Shown here: in pieces, positions 28,576 to 37,765 of the stretch
Layout of the letters: each line of letters begins with the position of its first letter
Numbering within the stretch: the first letter of the stretch is position 1
Assembly (NCBI GenBank): GCA_002377855.1
Contig: DFQQ01000010.1
Coordinates: 248,001-312,000, forward strand
Length of the DNA stretch: 64,000 nucleotides
Direction: 5' to 3'
Origin: Acidovorax delafieldii
GTDB taxonomy: Bacteria > Pseudomonadota > Gammaproteobacteria > Burkholderiales > Burkholderiaceae_C
Translations under genes and position numbers: made by a program
Notes under the pieces: generated by a model
What the model was told of the DNA's origin: nothing
The model's input: only the letters and a program-made list of their open reading frames with translations
Database searches by the model: none

Positions 28576-28797
28576 TCAAAGTTGGGTGGTTTTGTAGTAC
28601 TGCTTGACGTGCGCCGAGAGGTGGTAGCCACCTCCCTTTTCGGGCGCAACGCGGGCGGGCTCTGCGGCCACGACCTCGGCGGGGATCACACGCGGCAGTA
28701 CCGTCACAGCGGCGGCGCCGGCACTGACGGCGGCGGCACCTGCAAAGAAGCGGCGACGTGATGGGGTAACAGAATTGGAAGGCTGGCGGTCCTGCAT
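28576..28797 (-). CDS. Small Tat-signal protein of the formate dehydrogenase region
   Basis: The 73-residue product consists of a twin-arginine signal (SRRRFFAGAAAVSAGAAAVTV) and a short tail ending YHLSAHVKQYYKTTQL. This matches the small formate-dehydrogenase-region Tat-target proteins found before fdhA in many proteobacteria; their biochemical role is unknown. A longer frame upstream lacks support, and GGAG precedes the ATG at 28797. The region before it (28798-28941) should carry the promoter of the FDH structural operon. Confidence 0.85.
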   Translation of the reverse strand: MQDRQPSNSVTPSRRRFFAGAAAVSAGAAAVTVLPRVIPAEVVAAEPARVAPEKGGGYHLSAHVKQYYKTTQL

Positions 28798-28941
28798 GCT
28801 TGTCTCCAGGAGGCTGGCAGTTATGTAATAAATTGCATAGGGGAGTCTAAGCGAGCCAAGCTGCGTTCGCAACGAGACAAGCCCTAACCCCACCAGTGCG
28901 CTTGAGCTTTTCCGCGCGTCAAGACGCGGCCGAGCGATTGC

Positions 28942-29571
28942 TCAGTCGAGCATGTCAAATCCTTGCGCTTCCACGGCCACAAAGGCCCGCGTGAGCCGCG
29001 CCACGGCGCGATAGAAGCTCGCGGCAGGGTGTGTCTCCAGGGCATCGCACATCGCTGGAAGCCAAGGCTGGACGTGTGCGGCAAAAAAATTGCGTTGCTC
29101 CGTCAGGTTACAGACAGCCATGTCGTCGCCCGCGATCAGGTAGCGCATGACTTCACACAAGTAAGCCACATGGTCTTCGGTTTCAGGCATGGTTTCGTCC
29201 CGCGCCAACCCCAGATGGTCGAGGCTGGAACGCAGACGCGCCAGAGGCTTCTCGTTCAGGAAGCCCGCCAGGTAATGCGACGCATAGACAAATACCTCGG
29301 GCTTGCCGATCCCTCCAAAGAGCCTGTCGTATTCCGCTGCAACGGCAGCATCATCCTGCGCACGAACGGCGGCCACCAGCTGCTGCCACGGCTCTTGCAA
29401 GAAGCCGCCCTCCATGGGCGCTTCAGTCACGGCCACACGCAGTGCCGACAGAAAATCAGGGCTTGGCGGCGCGTAATACAGCTGCGCCAGCACGCCATAC
29501 AGTTCGGCGCGGGCGGTTTCCTCGTCCAGCGCAGAGCTGCCGGGCAGTGTCAAAGAAGCGGTGGCGCTCAC
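28942..29571 (-). CDS. TorD family molybdoenzyme chaperone
   Basis: The 209-residue all-helical protein shows TorD/DmsD family features (ARAELYGVLAQLYYAPP near the start, then EYDRLFGG and the E-x-x-DHVAYLCEVMRYL stretch). Such chaperones bind Tat leaders of molybdoenzymes and hold them until the cofactor is inserted; the FdhA leader encoded just downstream is the evident client. Its ATG overlaps the stop of the polyferredoxin gene as ATGA. A 144-base gap separates it from the Tat-leader gene. Confidence 0.9.
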   Translation of the reverse strand: MSATASLTLPGSSALDEETARAELYGVLAQLYYAPPSPDFLSALRVAVTEAPMEGGFLQEPWQQLVAAVRAQDDAAVAAEYDRLFGGIGKPEVFVYASHYLAGFLNEKPLARLRSSLDHLGLARDETMPETEDHVAYLCEVMRYLIAGDDMAVCNLTEQRNFFAAHVQPWLPAMCDALETHPAASFYRAVARLTRAFVAVEAQGFDMLD

Positions 29572-31670
29572 AGGTCGGTCACTTTCGTCTCGTTTTGTGC
29601 GGAGTACAGGTCAATCACGCGGCAGTCGCTGCACATCTTGAGCCGCTCCAGCGCCTCGCCCTGGAACATGGCGTGCCCTGCCAGTTTGCCGAGCATCGCC
29701 TCAATGGCTTTCACGGTGCCAAACGGTTTGCTGCAGCGCACGCAAGCCCAGGGTTTGGCCTCGTTGAGCACACGCAGTTGCGCGCGCTCTGGCGTGAGAG
29801 CAAGGCGGGGTTGCAGGGTAATCGCGTTCTCGGGGCATGTGGTCTGGCACAGGCCGCACTGCACACAGTTCTTCTCCAGAAAGCGCAGCTGCGGCATTTG
29901 GGGGTTGTCCTGCAGCGCGCTGGCGGGGCAGGCACTCACGCAGCTCAGGCACAAGGTGCAACGGTCTTTGTCCACCGTGATGGCGCCCAGCGGCGAGCCC
30001 CTGGCAGGCAACTCAATGGCTGCAGGCAGAGCGGCCGCGCCCAGGGGCGAATGTTCAACCAGGTGGTCCAGGGCCATCTCCAGCGTACTGCGCTTTTCCT
30101 GGGCAACGGCAAAGCGCGCGTTCGTGGCAGAGGTGCGCTGGCGCGTCTGGCCCAGGGCTTGCAGCGCCGCGTCCAGGTCGCTCGGGTGTCTGGCTTCGAT
30201 GATCCGCAGGTGCGTGCCCGTGTACCCCAAGCCGTTGAGGATGCGCTGGGCCACGTCCATCTGGGCCTGCAGGCCTTCCAGGTATTGCGGGGCCTCCTCG
30301 TGCGTAACCAGCAGAACGATTTGCGAGGCGCCATACGCGACTGCGCTGAGCCACAGGTCCACCCCGGTACTGGCGGTGTGCCAAAGCGCCACCGGGATCA
30401 CGTTAGCGGGCACCCCCTGCGCCACCTTCAGTTGCGCAGCGCGGCCGAGTTCGTTGACCAAGGCCTGCCCGCGCTCCTGGCTGTGCAGCAGCAGCACCGC
30501 GTCCTTGCCACCCGCAGCAGCATAGGTAGACAGCAGCGTCTTGAACCGCTGACCCTGCTCTGCCGCTGGCGGATAAGCATACGTCATGGCGCCGGTAGGG
30601 CACACGGTGGTGCAGGCGCCGCAGCCCACACACAAGTTGGGATTGACCACGACGCGCTGGCGGGCCTTGTCGCTGCTGATCGCTTCAGCCGAACAGATAT
30701 CAACACAGGCGTTGCACCCCACGGTCGCGTTACGGCTGTGGGCACACAGCTTTTGCTTGTATTCAAAGAACTTGGGCTTCTCAAACTCGCCGACCAGTTC
30801 GCGCAACTTGAGCACAGTGGGCAGGTCGCGCCCATCGCTGCGCAGATAGCCTTGCGGCAGCGCGTGCTGCAAGAAGGTGGGCGTGGCGTCCGCGCGGCGC
30901 ATGTCCAGCACCAGGTCGAACTGGGCCGATTCGCTCTCGCCCGCGCGCTGAAAGTCAATTGCCCCCGCCACCTGGCAGGCCTTCACGCAGGCACGGTGGC
31001 CCTGGCAAGCAGACATGTCGATCTGGTAGTCCAGCCCGATGGCGTTTTCGGGGCAGGCGGCCACGCAGGCGTTGCAGCGGGTGCACAGGTCCAGATGGAT
31101 GGGATTGTCTTCGCGCCAGCGCAACTCGAAAGCACCCAGCCAGCCGGTAAGTGCTTCGATGCGGCCACCAAGCACGGGGTAACGGCGCGCCTGCGCGCCA
31201 CCGGCCTGGCCGTGGCCTTGGGTGAAGACGGTGACGTCCAGCACGTCGGACACCAGCGCAGCCACCTGCTCTGCGGCGTCGAGCGGCCCGATGATCAGCA
31301 AGCGCCCTGCGCTCTTGTAGGTCACCACGGGTACAGGCGGCGGCTCGGGCAGATGGGCCGCCGCCAGCAGGGCAGCGATCTTCGGGCCCGCCTTGTCGGC
31401 ATCACGGCTCCAGCCGCCGGTTTCGCGGATATTCACAAACCGGATGGGTGAGATGGCGCCTTCCGTCTGGCGGCCGAGGTCGGCGAACAGGCGTTCCTCT
31501 TGGGTACACGCCACCACCACTTCGTTGCCCGAGCGAATGGCCTGGGTGAATGCGCCCGCCTCGCGGCGGCACAGGGTGGAGTGGAGGGTCAGGTCTTCAC
31601 GAAGCGCGGTGCCCAGGGCCTGGGCGTTCAGCGGCATCGTCTGGTTGCAGTCGCAGATGAGCGTGGTCAT
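29568..31670 (-). CDS. Polyferredoxin-like 4Fe-4S protein of the FDH maturation cluster
   Basis: The 700-residue soluble protein starts with LICDCNQTMPL and carries at least six cysteine-rich cluster sites, including CTRCNACVAACP, CQGHRACVKAC, CVGCGACTTVCP, CTLCLSCVSACP and CVQCGLCQTTCP, plus a C-terminal CVRCSKPFG and MCSDC. The middle resembles an F420-nonreducing hydrogenase/heterodisulfide-reductase D-type region. It is found with DUF3305, DUF3306 and TorD genes next to fdhA in many betaproteobacteria, so a role in electron supply or maturation of the exported FDH is likely. Its start overlaps the end of the DUF3306 gene by 74 bases. Confidence 0.88.
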   Translation of the reverse strand: MTTLICDCNQTMPLNAQALGTALREDLTLHSTLCRREAGAFTQAIRSGNEVVVACTQEERLFADLGRQTEGAISPIRFVNIRETGGWSRDADKAGPKIAALLAAAHLPEPPPVPVVTYKSAGRLLIIGPLDAAEQVAALVSDVLDVTVFTQGHGQAGGAQARRYPVLGGRIEALTGWLGAFELRWREDNPIHLDLCTRCNACVAACPENAIGLDYQIDMSACQGHRACVKACQVAGAIDFQRAGESESAQFDLVLDMRRADATPTFLQHALPQGYLRSDGRDLPTVLKLRELVGEFEKPKFFEYKQKLCAHSRNATVGCNACVDICSAEAISSDKARQRVVVNPNLCVGCGACTTVCPTGAMTYAYPPAAEQGQRFKTLLSTYAAAGGKDAVLLLHSQERGQALVNELGRAAQLKVAQGVPANVIPVALWHTASTGVDLWLSAVAYGASQIVLLVTHEEAPQYLEGLQAQMDVAQRILNGLGYTGTHLRIIEARHPSDLDAALQALGQTRQRTSATNARFAVAQEKRSTLEMALDHLVEHSPLGAAALPAAIELPARGSPLGAITVDKDRCTLCLSCVSACPASALQDNPQMPQLRFLEKNCVQCGLCQTTCPENAITLQPRLALTPERAQLRVLNEAKPWACVRCSKPFGTVKAIEAMLGKLAGHAMFQGEALERLKMCSDCRVIDLYSAQNETKVTDL

Positions 31671-32346
31671 GTTCTAAATGGCTGGCTGGGGCAGGTGGTG
31701 CTGGTACTTCGGTGGAACCAGCGGGCGCCTGCCCGGGCGCGCTAGGAAAAGCTGTGCATACCCCGGACTGTGCCACGTCTTGTCCAGGTGGCGCTGCCAA
31801 AGCGGCCGGGATCGCGGCCGATGCGGGGTCTTTCAGGTCATTGGGTCGAACATCTGCTGCCGCCTGCGGGTCAACCCGGGGTTTGTCAGGGTCTTCCTCC
31901 ACCAAGCCCATGAAATAAGCGCTGGCCATTTCCTTGAGCATGGCGGGCGGCAGCGGATCAGGCTGGGTGTAGTCGTCAATGTAGATGTCCAGGCCATCCA
32001 TCACGTTGAAGTGCGGATCGGTGAACAGCTTCTTCATGGCGGTATTGCGTACATCGGGTGCGACACCGCGGCCGACGAAAGGCTTGAAGTCAGAGTCAAT
32101 CGACAGCGATTGCGCATCCTCCAGCGTGGGCAGCGGAGGCGCTGAGACTGCACGTGGCGGGGACGCGGGTTCGGGCGCGCGCTGATCAGTCAAGGGCGCG
32201 GCGCTCCCTACCGCAGCTGGCCCACCAGGCGCGGGCGTGACAGACGCTGGCTCGGGCGCAGGCTCCTGAACAGGCCTGCCTTCGCGCACCTCTTGCTTGC
32301 GGCGCGACCAGCGCCCCAGAAATCCGTCAGCCACCTGCGCCCCCAC
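31597..32346 (-). CDS. DUF3306 protein
   Basis: The 249-residue product has the DUF3306 hallmarks: FLGRWSRRKQEVREG at the start, a Pro/Ala-rich linker, and the conserved block KKLFTDPHFNVMDGLDIYIDDYTQPDPLP. A long Ala/Pro-rich tail follows. The function is unknown; the family always travels with formate dehydrogenase genes. The start is GTG at 32346, or at 32334 four codons later. Its 3' end overlaps the polyferredoxin start by 74 bases and its 5' end overlaps DUF3305 by 20, an unusually compact layout. Confidence 0.82.
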   Translation of the reverse strand: MGAQVADGFLGRWSRRKQEVREGRPVQEPAPEPASVTPAPGGPAAVGSAAPLTDQRAPEPASPPRAVSAPPLPTLEDAQSLSIDSDFKPFVGRGVAPDVRNTAMKKLFTDPHFNVMDGLDIYIDDYTQPDPLPPAMLKEMASAYFMGLVEEDPDKPRVDPQAAADVRPNDLKDPASAAIPAALAAPPGQDVAQSGVCTAFPSAPGQAPAGSTEVPAPPAPASHLEHDHAHLRLQPDDAAERPGPGHRAS

Positions 32347-32875
32347 CCCGGCGTTTTTCGGTGCTCACCGATGCGGGATTGCCAAACCGATCCTGCAGCG
32401 ACTGAAAGCTGTCGGGACGCTTACGACGTTTGGGCTCTGGCTGGTAATTCTCGGCCACAAAGGTCTGGAGCGCGGCCAGCACCTCGGGCGGCACGGGCAC
32501 TTGTTCGACCGTTTCCTGCGCGTCCAGCCACCGCCCCGCCTCGTGGTAGCTCAGGCTGACCTCTACAGGGCGCGCCAAGCGTGGAGCCTCGCTGCCATCG
32601 TCCTCGTCGATGCGCCATAGAACGAACCAGCACGGTGCGGGGGATTCGATGTTGAGGTGGTAACCCTCCGCGTCATCGCGAAACAGCTCCACCCGAAAGC
32701 CGGGAAACATCCACCGCTGCTCGCGCTCGTCATTGAGAAGCTGGCGCGGCTCGGTGCCGAAGGCCGGGTCGTGCATGACGACTTCGGCCAGCGACCACCG
32801 CCAGGGCTGCCAGCGGTTGTCAATGCGCTCGCAACGCATGATCACAGCAACATCGGTGTAAGGGCGCTCACTCAT
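32327..32875 (-). CDS. DUF3305 protein
   Basis: The 182-residue product shows the DUF3305 pattern (VAVIMRCERIDNRWQPWRW, FPGFRVELFRDDAEGYHLN, PCWFVLWRID, then VSLSYHEAGRWLDAQE) and ends in a basic Gly-rich tail. Like DUF3306 it is a conserved neighbour of formate dehydrogenase genes with no known biochemical role; a cofactor or assembly function is plausible. It is 82 bases after fdsA stops and starts the maturation cluster. Confidence 0.85.
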   Translation of the reverse strand: MSERPYTDVAVIMRCERIDNRWQPWRWSLAEVVMHDPAFGTEPRQLLNDEREQRWMFPGFRVELFRDDAEGYHLNIESPAPCWFVLWRIDEDDGSEAPRLARPVEVSLSYHEAGRWLDAQETVEQVPVPPEVLAALQTFVAENYQPEPKRRKRPDSFQSLQDRFGNPASVSTEKRRGGGAGG

Positions 32876-32957
32876 GGGGCGAGACTGTACCCCGGAGCGC
32901 CCTTGTCGAGGGCAATGCCCCGAAAGCCCCCATACCCCTGCGATGGCGGGCGCCAGT

Positions 32958-35861
32958 TCAGTCGCCTCGCGTTGCGCCAGTCATCGCCTCCACGGCGACA
33001 GCGCAGTACTTGAATTCGGGGATCTTTCCGAACGGGTCCAGCGCCGCGTTGGTCAGCAGGTTGGCCGCCGCCTCGACATACGCAAAGGGCATGAACACCG
33101 TGCCGCGCGGCGTGCCGTCATCGCGCCGCACACGCACCTGCACCATGCCACGCCGTGAGCGGATGCCCACCACCGCGCCCGGCTGTACGCCCAGCCGCGC
33201 CAGCTCGTCGCCGTGCAGCGATGCGGTGGCCATGGGCTCGATGGCATCCAGCACGGTACTGCGCCGCGTCATGCTGCCGGTGTGCCAGTGCTCCAGCTGG
33301 CGGCCGGTGATGAGCACCAGGGGGTAATCGGCATCGGGCTTTTCTGCCGCCGGGATCACGCCGGCGGGCACGAGCTGCAGCCGGCCCGTGGGCGTGGGGA
33401 ATTTCTCGGTGAAGACGATGGGCTGGCCCGGGTCGTCGGGCGTAAGGCACGGATAGGTCACGCTGGACTCGCGCGCGAGGCGCTCCCAGGTGATGCCCTC
33501 GATGCTGGCGTGCATGGCCTGGCGCATCTCGTCGTACACAGCGGCAACGCCCGACTCTTCGCCTTCGTAGTGCCAGCCAAGCCCCATGCGCGCGGCGATC
33601 TGCTGGATGATCCACAGGTCCGGCTGCGCGTCGCCCGGCGGGCTCAGGGCGCGGCGGCCCATCTGCACCATGCGGTCGGTGTTGCTGGCGGTGCCGGTCT
33701 TTTCGGGCCAGGCGCTGGCGGGCAGCACCACGTCGGCCAGCCAGGCGGTTTCGGTCAAAAAGATGTCCTGCACCACCAGGTGCGACAGGCTGGCCAGCGC
33801 GTGGCGCGCGTGGTTCAGGTCGGGGTCGCTCATGGCGGGGTTCTCACCCATGATGTACATGCCGCGCACCTTGTGGGGGTCGCTGTCGGGCGCCAGGGCC
33901 TTGTGCATGATTTCGACCACGGTGTAGCCCGGCGCTTCATCGAGCTTTGTGCCCCAGAAGTCCTCGAACCAGGCATGCGCGCCCGCGTTGTCCACGCGCT
34001 GGTAGTTGGGGAACATCATGGGGATGAGCCCCGCGTCGCTCGCGCCCTGCACGTTGTTCTGGCCGCGCAGCGGGTGCAGGCCCGAGCCGGGCTTGCCGAT
34101 CTGGCCGGTGACAGCGCACAGCCCGATCAGGCAGCGCGCGTTGTCGGTGCCGTGCACGTGCTGGCTGATGCCCATGCCCCACAAAATCATCGAGGCTTTC
34201 GACTTGGCAAACGCACGCGCCACCTCGCGCAGCGTCTCGGCCGGGATGCCACACACCGGCGCCATGGCCTCGGGGCTGCAGCCCATCACGTTGGCCTTGA
34301 GTGCCTCGAAGTTGTTGGTGCGGTCGCGGATGAAGGCCTCATCCACCAGGCCCTCATCGATCACCGTGTGGATCAGCGCGTTGAGCATGGCCACGTCGGT
34401 GTCGGCCTTGAACTGCAGCGTGCGCCAGGCGTGGCGGCCGATGTCGGTCACGCGCGGGTCGGCCAGCACGATCTTTGCGCCACGCTGGGCGGCGTTCTTC
34501 ATCCAGGTGGCGGCCACGGGGTGGTTGGCCGTGGGGTTGGAGCCGATCACAAAGATCAGCTCGGCATGCTCCACGTCGTTCACCGGGTTGCTGACCGCGC
34601 CCGAGCCCACGCCTTCGAGAAGCGCGGCCACGCTGGACGCATGGCACAGCCGCGTGCAGTGGTCCACGTTGTTGCTGCCAAAGCCGGTGCGCACCAGCTT
34701 CTGGAACAGGTAGGCCTCTTCGTTGCTGCCCTTGGCCGAGCCGAATCCCGCCAGCGCCTTGGGGCCATGCGTGTCGCGCAGCGACCTGAGCGTGCCGGCG
34801 GCCAGGCCCAGCGCCTCGTCCCAGGTCGCTTCGCGGAAGGTATCGCGCCAGTCGGCGCCGTAGGGCCGCACCTCCTTGGGCACGCCGGGCTTGCGGATCA
34901 GCGGTACCGTGAGGCGGTCGGGGTGGTGGGCGTAGTCGAAACCGAAGCGCCCTTTCACGCACAGGCGGCCGTGGTTGGCCGGGCCGTCGCGGCCTTCGAC
35001 GCTGATGATTTTTTCATCGCGCACGTTGTAGGTGATGAGGCAGCCCACGCCGCAGAACGGGCAGACCGAATCGACCTTGCGGTCCACCGCCTGCGGGCCG
35101 ATGTGGGTCTTGGGGCTGAGCGCACCCGTGGGGCAGGCCTGCACACATTCGCCGCAGGCCACGCAGGTGCTCTCGGCCATGGGGTCGTCGAGGTCGAAGA
35201 CGATCTTGCTATTCGAGCCGCGCAGCGCGTAGCCGATCACGTCGTTCACCTGCTCTTCGCGGCAGGCACGCACGCAGCGGTTGCACTGGATGCAGGCGTC
35301 GAGGTTCACGGCCATCGCCGGGTGGCTCAGGTCCGGCGCGGGCTGCTCGCGGCGCAGGGCTTGGAGCGCGGGGCGCACCGAGACGCCCAGGCGATCCGCC
35401 CATTCGCTCAGCTCCCCATGCTGGCCCATCGTTTCTGGATTTTTTGGATCAAATTGGCCGCCAGCGCTTGATGAATAATCGCTACCAGCTATCAATTCAA
35501 GAGTATTGGCCTTTTGATCGTTCCACCGGTATCCCACGTCCGGCATGTCCGACAGCAGCATCTCCACCACCATCTGTTGGCTCTTGCGCGCGCGCGGGCT
35601 GGCCGCCTGCACCTTCATGCCCTCGGTCGGCGCGCGGCAGCAGCTGGGCGCCAGCGTGCGCTCGCCCGCGATCTCGACCACGCAGGCGCGGCAATTGCCG
35701 TCAGGGCGCAGGCCGTCTTGGTAGCAAAGGTGCGGGATGTCCACGCCGTGGCGCTGCGCGGCTTGCAGGATGGTTTCGTCAGGGTGTGCGGTGACGGGCT
35801 GGCCGTCCAGTTCGAAGGTCACGCCGGGCTGCGCTGCGGCAGAAGTCAACACGGCGCTCAT
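32958..35861 (-). CDS. fdsA: NAD-linked formate dehydrogenase catalytic subunit
   Basis: The 967-residue cytoplasmic protein begins with a NuoG-like domain: [2Fe-2S] ligands Cys46, Cys57, Cys60 and Cys74, then two ferredoxin-type sites (CIQCNRCVRAC, CVACGECVQACP) and CPFCGVGC before the molybdopterin domains. The metal ligand is Cys (CTRLCHASSV). Electrons pass to the FdsB subunit and NAD+. Residues of about 121-138, between the [2Fe-2S] and ferredoxin domains, are encoded by an in-frame copy of the palindromic repeat, probably lengthening a linker. The ATG at 35861 overlaps the fdsB stop as ATGA. Confidence 0.94.
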   Translation of the reverse strand: MSAVLTSAAAQPGVTFELDGQPVTAHPDETILQAAQRHGVDIPHLCYQDGLRPDGNCRACVVEIAGERTLAPSCCRAPTEGMKVQAASPRARKSQQMVVEMLLSDMPDVGYRWNDQKANTLELIAGSDYSSSAGGQFDPKNPETMGQHGELSEWADRLGVSVRPALQALRREQPAPDLSHPAMAVNLDACIQCNRCVRACREEQVNDVIGYALRGSNSKIVFDLDDPMAESTCVACGECVQACPTGALSPKTHIGPQAVDRKVDSVCPFCGVGCLITYNVRDEKIISVEGRDGPANHGRLCVKGRFGFDYAHHPDRLTVPLIRKPGVPKEVRPYGADWRDTFREATWDEALGLAAGTLRSLRDTHGPKALAGFGSAKGSNEEAYLFQKLVRTGFGSNNVDHCTRLCHASSVAALLEGVGSGAVSNPVNDVEHAELIFVIGSNPTANHPVAATWMKNAAQRGAKIVLADPRVTDIGRHAWRTLQFKADTDVAMLNALIHTVIDEGLVDEAFIRDRTNNFEALKANVMGCSPEAMAPVCGIPAETLREVARAFAKSKASMILWGMGISQHVHGTDNARCLIGLCAVTGQIGKPGSGLHPLRGQNNVQGASDAGLIPMMFPNYQRVDNAGAHAWFEDFWGTKLDEAPGYTVVEIMHKALAPDSDPHKVRGMYIMGENPAMSDPDLNHARHALASLSHLVVQDIFLTETAWLADVVLPASAWPEKTGTASNTDRMVQMGRRALSPPGDAQPDLWIIQQIAARMGLGWHYEGEESGVAAVYDEMRQAMHASIEGITWERLARESSVTYPCLTPDDPGQPIVFTEKFPTPTGRLQLVPAGVIPAAEKPDADYPLVLITGRQLEHWHTGSMTRRSTVLDAIEPMATASLHGDELARLGVQPGAVVGIRSRRGMVQVRVRRDDGTPRGTVFMPFAYVEAAANLLTNAALDPFGKIPEFKYCAVAVEAMTGATRGD
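35451..35500. repeat. Recurrent palindromic repeat, copy 7, in frame inside fdsA
   Basis: AAATTGGCCGCCAGCGCTTG followed by ATGAATAATCGCTACCAGCT and ATCAATTCAA contains both cores and A/T ends. It is read on the minus strand without a stop as about 17 residues (with LIAGSDYSSSAGG) in a linker of FdsA. Confidence 0.7.
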
Positions 35862-37765
35862 GGCTCCACTCCGGTAGGCAATTGCTCGGCCAGCGGGCTG
35901 TTGCGCGGCTTGGGCAGGTCGCCGGGCCACGGCCCCTCCCCCACTTCGTGCGGGAAGTACTTGTGGATGCAGCGGATGGGGTTCGGCGCCGCCTGACCCA
36001 GGCCGCAAATCGATGCATCGGCCATCACCTGCGCCAGGTCGTCCAGCAGTTCTTCGTCCCACTGCGGTGCCTCCATCAGCGCGGCGGCTTTGGCCGTGCC
36101 CACGCGGCAGGGCGTGCATTGGCCACAGCTTTCATGTTCAAAGAAACGCATCACGTTCAGGGCAGCGTCGCGCGCCCGGTCGTGCTGGCTGAGCACGATG
36201 ACGGCGGCCGAGCCGATGAAGCAGCCGTAGGGCTGCAGCGTGTCGAAGTCGAGCGGGATGTTATTCACGCTGGCGGGCAGGATGCCGCCCGATGCACCGC
36301 CGGGCAGGTAGGCATAGAGCTCGTGGCCGTCCAGCATTCCGCCGCAGTATTCGTCGATGAGTTCCTGCACCGTGATGCCCGCAGGTGCCAGCTTGACGCC
36401 CGGCTGCTTCACGCGGCCGCTCACGCTGAAACTGCGCAGCCCCTTGCGCCCGTTGCGGCCAAAGCTGGCAAACCACTGCGGCCCGCGCTCCACGATGTCG
36501 CGCACCCAGTACAGCGTCTCGAAGTTGTGCTCCAGCGTGGGCCGGCCGAACAGGCCCACCTGCGCAATGTAGGGCGGGCGCATGCGCGGCTCGCCGCGTT
36601 TGCCTTCGATGCTTTCGATCATGGCCGACTCTTCGCCGCAGATGTAGGCCCCCGCGCCGCGCCGCAGCTCGATGTGCGGCAGCGGGCACGGCGGCTCGGC
36701 ACGCAGATCGTCCAGGGCGCGCTGCAACAACGCGCGGCAGCCGTGGTACTCGTCGCGCAGGTAGATGTAGACCGCCTCGGTGCCCACCACCTGGGCGGCG
36801 ATGAGCACGCCTTCCAGGAAGCGGTGCGGGTCGCGCTCCAGGTAGGTGCGGTCTTTGAAGGTGCCGGGCTCACCTTCATCAATGTTGACGGCCATCAGGC
36901 GTGGTGCAGGCTGGTCGCGCACGATGCGCCACTTGCGCCCCGCCGGGAAGCCCGCGCCACCCAGGCCGCGCAGGCCCGAATCCTCCATGGCTGCGAGCAC
37001 GGCCTCGGCATCCATCTCGCTATTGACCAGCGCAGCGGCGGTCTGATAGCCCCCGTGGGCGCGGTAAGTGGCCAGGTCGGTGTGGGCAGGACTGATTCCA
37101 TCCGGCCGCGCTGGCACGCTGTGCTCCGCCAACCCGGCAATATCAAAATTGATAGCTGCTGGCGCTTGTGGATGGAGCGCTAGCGCCCGATTTGGCTTCA
37201 AGTTTAGGGTTTCCAGCACCGCATCCACGGTGGCGTGCGGCACCGGGCACTGGTGCACCACGGCCACGGGGGCCTGTTCACAACGGCCTACGCAGGGCAC
37301 AGCTACCACCTGCACATCGCCCTGCCCGGCGGCTTGCAACCGTGCCGGCAGCGCTTCAAGCAGTTCGCGCGCGCCGGCCATGCTGCAGCTCAGGCTGTCG
37401 CACACCCGCAGCACCAGGCGCGGTGCCTGGGCGTCTTCGCCGCGCACGATCTCGAAGTGGTGATAGAAGCTCGCCACTTCGTACACCTCGGCCATGGGCA
37501 CGTTCATCTGCCTGGCCAGCGCCACCAGATGCCGGTCGTGCAGCACGCCAAAGTGGTCGTTCAGACGGTGCAGGTACTCAATGAGCAGGTCGCGCCGAAA
37601 GCCCCCAGCGGGGCGCGGGCCCAGCAGTTGCGCCACATCGGCCATGGCGGCGTCTTCGGGCTGGCGGCCCTTGAGGCGGCTTTTGCGGCGGATGCGTTCG
37701 CGCAGGTCGTTGACCGACACGGCGGCCACGACGGATGCGGCAGGGGCTTCGGGGGCAAGGTGCAT
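35858..37765 (-). CDS. fdsB: NAD-linked formate dehydrogenase, fused NuoE-like and NuoF-like subunit
   Basis: The 635-residue protein joins a NuoE-like thioredoxin-fold [2Fe-2S] domain (residues about 15-180, with VCDSLSCSMAG and VPCVGRCEQAP) to a NuoF-like domain (from about 225) with the NADH site GLGGAGFPAGRKW, the FMN-related region EGEPGTFKDR and RGAGAYICGEESA, and the 4Fe-4S motif ESCGQCTPCRVGT. In the usual FdsGBA enzymes these are two proteins. Residues 194-210, exactly at the junction, are encoded by a copy of the palindromic repeat. It is coupled to fdsA by an ATGA overlap. Confidence 0.93.
   Translation of the reverse strand: MHLAPEAPAASVVAAVSVNDLRERIRRKSRLKGRQPEDAAMADVAQLLGPRPAGGFRRDLLIEYLHRLNDHFGVLHDRHLVALARQMNVPMAEVYEVASFYHHFEIVRGEDAQAPRLVLRVCDSLSCSMAGARELLEALPARLQAAGQGDVQVVAVPCVGRCEQAPVAVVHQCPVPHATVDAVLETLNLKPNRALALHPQAPAAINFDIAGLAEHSVPARPDGISPAHTDLATYRAHGGYQTAAALVNSEMDAEAVLAAMEDSGLRGLGGAGFPAGRKWRIVRDQPAPRLMAVNIDEGEPGTFKDRTYLERDPHRFLEGVLIAAQVVGTEAVYIYLRDEYHGCRALLQRALDDLRAEPPCPLPHIELRRGAGAYICGEESAMIESIEGKRGEPRMRPPYIAQVGLFGRPTLEHNFETLYWVRDIVERGPQWFASFGRNGRKGLRSFSVSGRVKQPGVKLAPAGITVQELIDEYCGGMLDGHELYAYLPGGASGGILPASVNNIPLDFDTLQPYGCFIGSAAVIVLSQHDRARDAALNVMRFFEHESCGQCTPCRVGTAKAAALMEAPQWDEELLDDLAQVMADASICGLGQAAPNPIRCIHKYFPHEVGEGPWPGDLPKPRNSPLAEQLPTGVEP
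37139..37185. repeat. Recurrent palindromic repeat, copy 8, in frame at the NuoE/NuoF junction of fdsB
   Basis: AATATCAAAATTGATAGCTG followed by CTGGCGCTTGTGGATGGAGC and GCTAGCG matches the family well, including the AAAATTGATAGCTGCTGGCG arm. It is read on the minus strand as residues with ALALHPQAPAAINFDIAG. Confidence 0.8.

Noticed and set aside
25757..28597. A 946-residue open frame opposite fdhA, and a similar one at 33213-35471 opposite fdsA
   Set aside because: Both mirror strongly conserved formate dehydrogenase frames on the other strand and show no domain of their own.
31597..31670. Shortening the polyferredoxin to an internal ATG at 31637 to avoid the overlap
   Set aside because: That would remove the Cys-containing LICDCNQT start that looks conserved; I kept the overlap.
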